Source: JACVCK01 sp041940385 (GTDB lineage: Bacteria; Planctomycetota; Phycisphaerae; Phycisphaerales; UBA1924). From it: a stretch of 6,464 nt of DNA. The stretch spans positions 1-6,464 of the forward strand of contig JBGTSD010000126.1 in NCBI GenBank assembly GCA_041940385.1, written 5' to 3'. The translations under genes were made by a program, and so were the position numbers. This document shows, in pieces, positions 1-6,464 of this stretch; position 1 is the first letter of the stretch; each line of letters starts with the position of its first letter. The notes beneath the pieces are model-generated. The model did not search any database. It was given only the letters and a program-made list of their open reading frames with translations, and had not been told where the DNA came from.

Positions 1-1
1 G

Positions 2-70
2 CAGGCGCTCTATCGCGAGCTCACCACCGAGGGCCGGATTGCCGGCGCGGCGCTGGACGTGCACGCCGAG
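2..70 (+). CDS. D-isomer-specific 2-hydroxyacid dehydrogenase, internal fragment
   Basis: About 20 residues are readable from base 2, containing ALYRELTTEGRIAGAALDV. The GRIAGAALDV block is the signature near the end of the NAD-binding domain in D-2-hydroxyacid dehydrogenases (the family of phosphoglycerate, glycerate and formate dehydrogenases). It is normally followed by an acidic stretch ending in EP and then the catalytic histidine region. Here the frame instead runs, without a stop, into DUF1552 sequence from about residue 24 onward. The expected downstream catalytic His segment is absent. Both ends are lost: the 5' end at the window edge and the 3' end at the join near base 70. The specific substrate cannot be told. 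The family call rests on one short motif, so it is moderately sure. The end coordinate is uncertain by about 8 bases. Confidence 0.6.
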
Positions 71-76
71 GAAGGC
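62..76. other. Chimeric join 1: dehydrogenase to DUF1552
   Basis: The reading frame stays open across this point, but the protein family changes. Before it is the GAALDV motif of a 2-hydroxyacid dehydrogenase. After it is EGDGNLLDHSLVFGCNE, which belongs to the C-terminal half of DUF1552 proteins. The exact breakpoint is hidden because gag-gaa-ggc-gac (Glu-Glu-Gly-Asp) would suit either family. No inverted repeat, target-site duplication or mobile-element end is visible here. Confidence 0.6.
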
Positions 77-325
77 GACGGCAACCTGCTTGACCACAGC
101 CTTGTCTTTGGGTGCAACGAGGTGGCCAAGGGCAATGACCACAACCACGAAAAGATGCCCTACATCCTGGCCGGCAAGGCGGGCGGTCGATTGCAGTCGG
201 GCCGCTTTGTGCGATCGACCGGCACCACAAACAACATGTTGGTCACGTTGCTGAACATCTTCGGCGTGGAAACAGACACCTTCGGCGATCCGCGTTTTGG
301 CACGGGTCCGCTGCGCGAGCTTTGA
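68..325 (+). CDS. DUF1552 family protein, C-terminal fragment
   Basis: About 85 residues of the C-terminal end of a DUF1552 protein, finishing at a TGA at 323-325. Recognisable blocks in order are: DHSLVFGCNEVAKGNDHNH (a GNE...GN.H.H pattern that looks like a metal-site or active-site motif), then MPYILAGKAGGRLQSGRF, then NNMLVTLLNIFGVETDTFGDP and a closing GTGPL. Full family members are roughly 430-480 residues, usually carry a Tat or Sec signal, and are common in Planctomycetes, Myxococcota, Verrucomicrobia and some Gammaproteobacteria. They often sit beside DUF1592/DUF1588 cytochrome-like genes. The biochemical function is not established. An open frame from a GTG at 59 exists, but it is not a real start, since the preceding 350 or so residues are simply missing. 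A second gene follows after 32 bases, probably co-transcribed. The family call is fairly sure from the ordered motifs. Confidence 0.75.
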   Translation, partial: EEGDGNLLDHSLVFGCNEVAKGNDHNHEKMPYILAGKAGGRLQSGRFVRSTGTTNNMLVTLLNIFGVETDTFGDPRFGTGPLREL

Positions 326-346
326 ACGAACAAACCGCAACCCATT

Positions 347-350
347 GGAG
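347..350 (+). promoter_or_regulatory. Ribosome binding site for the ORF at 358
   Basis: GGAG, inside TTGGAGAAAG, lies 7 bases before the ATG at 358-360. This strong, well-spaced Shine-Dalgarno sequence supports 358 as a true start rather than upstream alternatives in the same frame. The 32-base gap between the DUF1552 stop and this ATG holds no hairpin terminator, which fits an operon. Confidence 0.7.
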
Positions 351-357
351 AAAGAAT

Positions 358-435
358 ATGCGTAGGACATCGATGATCGTGTTGGGCATGGCATCTGCCA
401 TGGCATTTCCGTGTAGCCCCGCCAGCTCTGGCGAC
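358..435 (+). CDS. 5' end of an exported protein (signal peptide), truncated by a join
   Basis: The start MRRTSMIVLGMASAMAFP has a basic N-terminus followed by a hydrophobic core, typical of a Sec signal peptide. In the starting frame it continues as CSPASSG and then into low-complexity Gly/Asp sequence, stopping at 613-615. From about 446 that frame lies over the adaptor gene in the wrong phase and is not genuine coding. If the frame shifted by one base near 409-413, the signal peptide would continue as VAPPALATAAG with a clean Ala-x-Ala cleavage site. A small indel at 409-413 is therefore possible, with the actual join to the adaptor gene nearer 435-450. In DUF1552 operons that I recall, an ankyrin-repeat or other exported protein often follows, but nothing of a mature domain survives here. 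The product is unknown and the 3' end is approximate. Confidence 0.5.
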
Positions 436-450
436 AGCGGCCGGAGTGAC
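405..450. other. Chimeric join 2: signal-peptide gene to RND adaptor
   Basis: Left of this zone is an N-terminal signal peptide in frame with the ATG at 358. Right of it, in a different frame, is the middle of a periplasmic adaptor protein, without that protein's own N-terminus, hairpin or lipoyl domain. Base composition also changes, from mixed codons to an almost pure G/C third position. The exact base cannot be fixed, because the stretch 413-445 (VAPPALATAAG in the adaptor frame) could belong to either side. Confidence 0.6.
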
Positions 451-832
451 GGTGGGGACGGCGGCGGTGGGGACGGCGACGACCTTCCCGGTCACGGTGC
501 GCCTGTCGGAAGCGGCCGAGAACTTGCGGCCGGGGATGGCTGCGCGGGTCGTCCTCCAGCTGGGCGACGAGGACGCGCGGCTGAGGTTCCTCGTCCCCGC
601 TGTCAGCGTCGGTGAGGACCGGCAGGGCCGCTTCGTCTTCGTCGTGCGCGAGGACGGGCCCGGACGCGGGCGCGTCGAACGGCGCAACGTCACCATCGGC
701 GACTTCACCGCCGGCGGCGAAATCGAGGTCTTCGAGGGCCTGCGCGACGGCGACCGCGTCGTCACGCGCGGCGTGAGCAAGATCGCGGACGGCATGTCCG
801 TGCGCCTGCCCGAGTCCGGGATGGGTGGTTGA
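431..832 (+). CDS. RND efflux periplasmic adaptor (membrane fusion protein), C-terminal fragment
   Basis: About 130 residues from the C-terminal third of a HlyD/AcrA-type membrane fusion protein. These proteins bridge an RND pump to its outer-membrane channel in the periplasm. Visible parts in order: end of the beta-barrel domain (TFPVTVRLSEAAENLRPGMA, the usual FxVxV...LRPGM pattern), then the membrane-proximal domain with FLVPAVSVG, GRFVFVVREDG and RRNVTIGDF, then EVFEGLRDGDRVVTRGVSKIADGMSVRLP, the standard closing GL.dGD.VV...l.dG..V signature. The N-terminus, alpha-hairpin and lipoyl domains are missing because of the join upstream, so the fragment has no genuine start. Its TGA at 830-832 shares one base with the pump's ATG (TGATG), indicating translational coupling in one operon. 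A 13-base direct repeat near the 5' end encodes VGTA twice. The substrate cannot be inferred. Confidence 0.85.
   Translation, partial: ATAAGVTVGTAAVGTATTFPVTVRLSEAAENLRPGMAARVVLQLGDEDARLRFLVPAVSVGEDRQGRFVFVVREDGPGRGRVERRNVTIGDFTAGGEIEVFEGLRDGDRVVTRGVSKIADGMSVRLPESGMGG
451..478 (+). repeat. Short direct repeat, period 15 bases
   Basis: GGTGGGGACGGCG occurs at 451-463 and again at 466-478, encoding VGTA-A-VGTA in the adaptor frame. It lies just after join 2. It may be ordinary coding redundancy, since adaptors often have Gly/Thr-rich sequence here, or a small tandem duplication. Both copies keep the frame. Confidence 0.6.
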
Positions 833-3825
833 TGGACATCACGCGGGCGGCCATCGACAAGACGCGCGTGACGGCGGTGGCGCTGCTCATCGTCGTCTTC
901 GGCGGCATCATGGCCTACCGCACGCTGCCGCGGGACGAGGACCCCGGCTTCATCATCCGCACCGCCCGCGTGACGACGGAGTTCCCCGGCGCGAGCCCCG
1001 AACGCGTCGAGATGCTGGTGACCGACAAGCTGGAGAAGGTCATCCAGGAGATGCCGGAGATCGACTTCATCAACAGCGAGTCGAAGACCGGCCTGTCGGT
1101 GATCAACGTCAACATCGTGCCGAGCGTGTTCGACATCCAGCCGGTGTGGGACAAGCTGCGGCGCAAGGTGGACCGCGCCGAGGACGAGCTGCCGGAGGGC
1201 GCCCGCAAGCCGCGCGTCGACGACGAGTTCGGCGACGTCTTCGGCGTCCTCCTCACGATCACGGGCGACGGGTACGGCTACGGCGAGCTCCGGGACGTGG
1301 CCCAGGACGTCCGCAGCGAGCTGCTGCGCATCCCCGACGTCGCCAAGGTGAACATCCACGGGCTCCAGGACGAGCACATCTTCGTCGAGTACGACAACGC
1401 GCGGCTCCGGGAGCTGGGGCTCTCGCCGTCGCAGCTCAAGCAGATCCTCGAGTCGCAGAACATCATCGCGTCGGGCGGTAACGTGAACACCGGCGACGAG
1501 CGCATCAGCCTCGAGCCCACCGGCAACCTCGAGTCGGTGGAGGATCTGCGCCGCTCGGTGCTCCAGCTGCCGGGCCGGTCGGACCTGGTGTACTTGGAGG
1601 ACATCGCGCGCGTGGAGCGCGGCACGGTGGACCCGCCCTCGATGATCGTGCGGTCGTCGGGTGTGCGCGCGCTGGCGCTGGCCGTGTCCATGAAGGACGG
1701 CGGCAACATCATCGCGCTGGGCGACGACGTGCGCGCCGTCGTGGACCGCCTCGACACGGTCTATCCCATCGGCCTCGACTTCGAGATCGTCTCGTTCCAG
1801 CCCGAGGTCGTCGCGAAGAAGATCGACGACTTCGTCGGCAACCTGATCCAGGCCATCGCCATCGTGGCCGGTGTGATGCTGCTGACGCTGGGCCTGCGAA
1901 CGGGCCTCGTCGTGAGCTCGCTCATCCCGACGACGATGCTGGCCACGCTGCTCGTCATGTCCGCCTTCGGCATCGGGCTCGACCAGATGTCGCTGGCGGC
2001 GCTCATCATCGCCCTGGGCATGCTCGTCGACAACGCCATCGTGATGTCCGAGTCGATCATGGTGCAGATGGAGGCGGGCCGACCGCCCAAGGAGGCGGCC
2101 ATCGCCTCCGCCGGAGAGCTCCGCGTGCCGCTGCTCACGTCGAGCCTGACGACGGCGGCCGCCTTCCTCCCCATCTACCTGGCGGAGGAGGAGGTGGGCG
2201 AGTACACGGCGCCCATCTTCCTCGTCGTGACGATCGCGCTGCTGGCCTCGTGGCTCCTCGCCCTGACCATGATCACGCTGCTCTGCGTGAACGTGCTCAA
2301 GGTGAAGAAGAAGGCCGAGGCGGCCTCCTTCGACTCGCCGGCCTACAAGGTCTACCGGGGCTTGCTCCAGACGATGTTGAAGCGCCCCGCGCTGGCGCTC
2401 GTTGCGACCGCGGGTGTCTTCGTCACGGCCATGTGGGGGATGGGCTACGTCCCCAACATCTTCTTCCCGCCCAGCGACCGGCCGCTGCTCGAGGCGGAGT
2501 TCGAGATGCCCTACGGCACGCCCATCGAGCGCATGGCGGACGTCGTGGGCGAGATCGAGACGTTCCTCGACGAGGAGCTCGTTGCCGGCGACGAGCGTCC
2601 CGACGGCGTCACGAGCTGGTCGAGCTTCATCGGCGGGCCGGCGCCGCGCTACGTGCTCGTCTTCTCGCCGGGTTCGCCGCTGCCCAGCTACTCGATGATG
2701 CTCATCAACTGCACGAGCCGCGCGCAGGTCGACGAGGTCATGGCGCCGATCCGGGACTTCTGCGCCGAGCGGTTCCCCGACTTGAAGGTGACGCTCCGGG
2801 CGCCGCTCCTGGGCGTGCCGGTGGAGAACCCGGTGGAGGTGCGCGTCTCGGGCCCGGACGTGGAGACGCTCTACGGCATCGTCGACGGCATCAAGGCGAA
2901 GCTCGGCGAGGTGCCGGGGACGCGCAACATCGACGACGACTGGGGCAACCGAACGAAGAAGCTGGTGGTGGACGTGGACCAGGAGCGGGCGCGCCGGGCC
3001 GGCGTGTCGAGCGAGGACGTGGCGGTGTCGCTGAAGGCGCTGCTGAGCGGCTTCGAGGTGACCGAGTACCGCGAGCAGGACGAGCTCATTCCGGTGACGA
3101 TGCGCTCGGTGAGCGACGATCGTCAGGACCTCGGGAACATAGAGGCGCTCACCGTCTTCTCCCAGGTGACGGGGCGTTCGGTCCCGCTCAAGCAGGTGGC
3201 GGACACGCGCGTCGTCTGGGAGCCCAACAACGTCTACCGGCGCGATCGCGTGCGCACGATGACCGGCCAGTGCCAGGTGGGCGACGGCCTCACGGCGGCG
3301 GAGGTCAACGCCGTCCTCGCACCGTGGCTGGCCGAGCAGGAACGGGACTGGCCCTTCGGCTACTACTGGGAGTTCGGCGGCGAGAAGGAGAGCTCGGGCG
3401 ACTCCAACGCGTCCATCGTCGTGAAGCTGCCCATCGCCGGGTTCATCATCATCATGCTGCTCGTCGCACAGTTCAACTCGATCCGGCGGCCGCTCATCAT
3501 CCTCATGACGATCCCGTTGGCGATCATCGGCGTCGTCATCGGGCTGCTCGTCCTCGACTCCTACTTCGGCTTCATGACCCTGCTGGGCGTCGTCTCCCTC
3601 GCGGGCATCGTCATCAACAACGCCATCGTGCTCCTCGACCGCATCCGCATCGAGATCGAAGAAAACGGCCTGGAGCCGGCGGACGCCATCATCGAGTCGG
3701 CGCAGAAGCGCCTGCGTCCGATCCTGCTCACGACGGCCACGACCATCGGCGGCATGATCCCGCTGTATCTCGGCGGCGGTCCCATGTGGGAGCCGATGGC
3801 CGTCGCGATCATGTTCGGCCTGCTC
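832..3825 (+). CDS. RND efflux transporter permease (AcrB/MdtB-like), lacking its C-terminus
   Basis: A proton-driven inner-membrane pump of the resistance-nodulation-division family that exports compounds through a tripartite complex with the adaptor encoded just upstream. I place the start at ATG 832, overlapping the adaptor stop; the TTG at 829 is less likely. There are 998 residues against a usual 1020-1060. TM1 is at about 12-29, followed by the first periplasmic porter/docking loop (EFPGASPERVE near residue 55) to about 335. TM2-TM6 span about 338-487, TM7 about 520-538, the second periplasmic loop about 540-860, and TM8-TM11 about 863-980. TM12 begins at about 984 and is cut at FGLL by join 3; the frame then runs on through unrelated sequence to 4188. 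The TM4 relay motif is GMLVDNAIVMSES, with Asp400 kept and Asn401 where AcrB has a second Asp. TM10 has GIVINNAIVLLD, with Asn929 where AcrB has its relay Lys940. Both are usual in an AcrB-like subfamily of GC-rich environmental bacteria. Substrate and host are unknown. Confidence 0.9.
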
Positions 3826-3832
3826 GCTCTGG
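3822..3832. other. Chimeric join 3: RND pump to antisense SMC
   Basis: On the plus strand the pump reads IMFGLL, as expected at the start of TM12. It should go on to a hydrophobic stretch like ATVLTLGVVPVLYS, but turns into ALGDADVGAGKAQF, which is not membrane-like. On the minus strand the SMC frame reads KLGFPSADIRIAQ down to about 3829 and then enters the antisense of the pump. Both proteins therefore lose their identity within the same 10 bases. No repeat, insertion-sequence end or att-like sequence marks the point. Confidence 0.8.
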
Positions 3833-6464
3833 GCGATGCGGATGTCGGCGCTGGGAAAGCCCAGTTTCTCCGGCAGCACCGGCGGCGGGCATTCGAACCG
3901 TTCGCCCGACAGGCGATTGGTCTCGATCCGCCGCTCGTCCGCCGCCTCTGCCCGCGCCACCGCCGTCGCCCGCGCCTCACGCGCACCGGCCAGCGCCTCG
4001 CCGGCATCGGCCGCACGCTTTTCGGCCGCCTTCAGCGTCGCCTCGGCTTCGATCTCGGCGCGGCGGGCCTGTTCGGCGCGTTCGACCTGCGCCTCGCGCT
4101 CCTCGGTCAGCGTGGCGATGCTGGTGCCCAGTGCCTCGGGCTGGCCCTCGATCGCGGCACGCTCCTGCACCACCGTCTCGCCGCGTGATGCCATGGCGGC
4201 GATGCGCTTGGCCGCTTCGCCCGCGCGCGTGTTCCATCCCTTGGCCTCGGCATCGGCCGCCGCCATGCGCTCGCGATCGCTCGACAGCGCCCGGTCGGCC
4301 AGCGCCTGGTCGGCCTGCAATTGGCTGACGGCCATGCGCGCCTTCTCGCTCGCCTGCGACAGCGCCGCCACCTGCGCCCGCGTCTCGGCGCCATCGGGCA
4401 GGGCGGCCCGCGCGGCCGACGCCTTGTCATGTTCGGCCTGCACCGCCCCCTGGTCGCGCCGGGCCTCGGCCAGCCGTTCCTCGATCGCCTCGCGCTTGCC
4501 GCTCAACCGCTCCAGCGCGCCCGCCGCCTCGTCCGCCGCGCGCAGGGCTGCCCGCAGCCGCTGGTCCGCATCGCCCAGCTTGGTGCGCCCGGCCGCCAGC
4601 GCTTCCACCGCCGCCTTCTCGCGCGCGCCAGCCTCGGCCTGTTCCGCTTGCGCCGCGTCGACCGCCTGCGCCGCTGCCGGACGCGTAGCATCGATCGCCT
4701 CCAGCCGGTTGATGCGGATCAGTCGTTCGGCGGCCGCCGCGCCGCCCTCGACCGCGACATAGCCGTCCCAGCGCCGCAACTGTCCGTCCAAAGTCACCAG
4801 CCGCTGGCCGACCTGCAGCGCTTGGCCCTTGTCGCTTTCGACCAGCGCCACCTGCGCCAGCCGCCGGGCCAGCGCCTCGGGCGCGGTCACATGCGCGGCC
4901 AGCGGGCTGGCGCCGTCGGGCAAGCCGGGATCATCCTTCAACGCTTCAGCACCCGCCCAGCGACGCGGCCCTTCCGCCCCGATCGGTGCTTCCAGATCAT
5001 CGCCCAGCGCTGCCGCCAGCGCCCGCTCATAACCCGGTGCCGCCTTCAACTGGTCGAGCGCCCGCGCCCGACCGCTGCCGCTGGCATCGATGGCCTTGCG
5101 CAGCGCCGTCGCCTCGCTGTCCAACGCCGCCAGCGCGGCCCGCGCCGATGCCAGCGCGGCCTCCGCGCTCGCCCGCGCCTCGCTTGCCACCTGCCGCTCC
5201 GTCTCGGCCGTCGCGATCGCTGCCTCCGCCGCCTCGCGATCGGCATTGGCGCGGACCTGCGCCGCTGCCGCCTCGTCGCGCTTCGCTTCCAGCGGCGCGG
5301 CATCGGGCAAGGCCGCCGCCTCCCCCTCCAGCCGCCGCATCGCCTGCTCCGCCCGGCCCAGCCGGTCGCGCGCCGCCGCCAGTGCCGCCTCCGCGACGCG
5401 CAGCTCGGCCTGCTCGCCCGCCTGCTTGGCCATCGCCTTGGCGAGGTCCAGCTCGGCATCGCGCGCGCCATCCTCGGCGCGGGCGATACGCGCGGCGAAA
5501 TCGGGGCGCATCGCCTCGGTCTCGGCAATCCGGCCCTTCAGGCTCGCGACCTCGGCCGTCAGCCGCGCAATCGCTTCGGCCGCGTCATTGGCCAGCGTGC
5601 CCTCGCGCTCGCGATCCTCGTCCAGCCGCGCCGCCTGCTGCGCCAGGTCATGCAGCCGCCGGACGACCCCGTCGCGCTCTGCCTTCAGCGTGTTGAGCTG
5701 GTGGCCGGATTCGCTGGCGGCATCGCGCGTCGCCAATGCCTCGGCCCGCCGCTCGGCCAGCGCGGTCACCGCGGCACCGCTATGAGCATTGGCTGCCGTC
5801 AGCGCCTCCTGCGCCGCGCCCACCGTCGCCTCGGCCAGCTTCGCCTCGGCCCGCGCCGCCTCGGCACTGGCATTGGCCTCGCGCCAGCGGGCGAAGATCA
5901 CCCGGCCCTCGGATATGCGGATCTGTTCGGACAGGCGAATATAGCGCTCCGCCGCGCGCGCCTGGCGCCGCAAATTGCCGGCGCGACTGTCCATGTCGGC
6001 CAATATCTCGTCCAGCCGGGCCAGATTGCCCTCGGCCGCGCGCAATCTCTGCTCGGCATCCGTGCGCCGGACATGCAGGCCGGCGATCCCTGCGGCCTCT
6101 TCCAGCATGGCGCGCCGTTCCTGTGGCCGGGCGGCGATAACGGCGGCGATCCGCCCCTGGCTGACCAGCGCCGGGCTGTGCGCACCGGTGGCGGCATCGG
6201 CGAAGATCAGCGCCACATCCTTGGCGCGCACATCCTTGCCATTGGCGCGATAGGCGCTGCCCGCGCCGCGCTCGATCCGGCGCGTGACTTCCAGCTCGCC
6301 GTCCGCGCCGACATCGACCGCGTTGAACAGCTCGCCCTGTTCCTGGATGGTCAGCAGCGATACTTCGGCAAAGTCGCGCTGCGGCCGGCTGGTGGTGCCG
6401 GCGAAGATCACATCCTCCATGCCGCCGCCGCGCATGGACTTGGCGCTGGATTCGCCCATCACCC
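3826..6464 (-). CDS. smc: Chromosome segregation ATPase SMC (alphaproteobacterial type), both ends missing
   Basis: SMC forms the ring-shaped condensin core (with ScpA and ScpB) that organises and segregates the chromosome. About 879 residues are present, numbered here from the codon at 6462-6460. It opens at VMGESSAKSMRGGGMEDVIFA, which in alphaproteobacterial SMCs follows the Walker A motif by about 15 residues. The missing first 47 or so residues, with Walker A, lie beyond the window edge, so the apparent GTG start is not real. Residues 71-130 carry the ADAATGAHSPALVSQGRIAAV block with the Q-loop Gln102, then LEEAAGI. An Ala/Glu/Arg-rich coiled coil runs at about 135-465, the hinge at about 470-575 (APGYERALAAALGDDLEAPI; LKDDPGLPDG; GQRLVTLDG), and the return coil to about 845. 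A terminal ERFECPPPVLPEKLGF segment leads to the break. The signature motif, Walker B and D-loop of the C-terminal head, roughly 200-250 residues, are lost at join 3. Wording is closest to Sphingomonadales. As it stands it could not hydrolyse ATP. Confidence 0.92.

Noticed and set aside
326..357. Terminator or promoter between the DUF1552 stop and the next ATG.
   Set aside because: The 32-base gap holds only a Shine-Dalgarno sequence. There is no hairpin, T-run or -35/-10 pair.
3826..4188. C-terminal extension of the RND pump to the stop at 4188 as a novel domain.
   Set aside because: It is antisense to the well-conserved SMC coding sequence and starts where TM12 should be. It is read-through past join 3, not a domain.
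2250..4328. A 692-codon plus-strand open frame overlapping the pump and SMC.
   Set aside because: It is out of frame with the pump and rich in Arg, Ala, Gly and Pro, and it crosses join 3. This is a typical GC-rich shadow frame with no motif.
3836..5785. Plus-strand Ala/Ser-rich open frames opposite smc (for example 3836-4762 and 5090-5785).
   Set aside because: Their Ala/Ser/Arg composition is the mirror of the Ala/Glu/Arg-rich SMC coiled coil. There is no ribosome binding site or family resemblance.
160..6462. A single 2100-codon open frame on the minus strand, suggesting a giant protein.
   Set aside because: Only 3826-6462 is SMC. Below that, the frame is exactly codon-aligned antisense to the RND gene, where stops would need sense TTA, CTA or TCA codons. 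These are essentially unused in this very GC-rich gene, so openness is expected. The translated sequence there is His/Asp/Arg-rich with no recognisable domain.
1..6464. Genomic island, phage, insertion sequence or CRISPR explanation for the mixed content.
   Set aside because: No integrase or transposase, tRNA, inverted terminal repeats, target duplications or spaced repeats are seen at any join or elsewhere.

Overview
The window does not read as one natural locus. It is a mosaic of four unrelated gene fragments that meet inside coding sequence at three points: about 62-76, about 405-450 and about 3822-3832. No integrase, transposase, attachment site, terminal repeat, tRNA or CRISPR lies at any join. 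Three of the protein fragments break off in the middle of a conserved domain. The most economical reading is a chimeric contig, for example a metagenomic mis-assembly or chimeric reads or clones. Recombination in a living genome is less likely. All sources look bacterial and GC-rich, but codon choice and gene families differ between segments.

Layout, left to right. (1) Bases 1 to about 70, plus strand: a short scrap of a D-isomer-specific 2-hydroxyacid dehydrogenase. (2) About 70 to 325, plus strand: the C-terminal end of a DUF1552 protein, a secreted family of unknown function. After a 32-base gap with a good ribosome binding site, a second gene starts at 358 with a signal peptide and is lost within about 50-90 bases. 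This stretch is visibly less GC-rich than the rest. (3) About 431 to about 3825, plus strand: an RND efflux operon in very GC-rich codons. It holds the C-terminal third of a periplasmic adaptor (membrane fusion protein), overlapping by one base (TGATG) an RND inner-membrane pump that is nearly complete but lacks its last transmembrane helix. (4) About 3826 to 6464, minus strand: the chromosome segregation ATPase SMC of the alphaproteobacterial type, closest in wording to Sphingomonadales as I remember them. It lacks its first roughly 47 residues (beyond the window edge) and its whole C-terminal head (lost at the join).

Only the adaptor and pump can be said to work together, as two parts of a tripartite exporter whose outer-membrane channel is not in the window. 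The DUF1552 gene and the signal-peptide gene are probably neighbours in their own genome. Neighbourhood inferences across the joins should not be made. I found no sign of a novel biological system. The striking 2100-codon open frame on the minus strand is SMC followed by a fortuitously open antisense frame through the pump gene.
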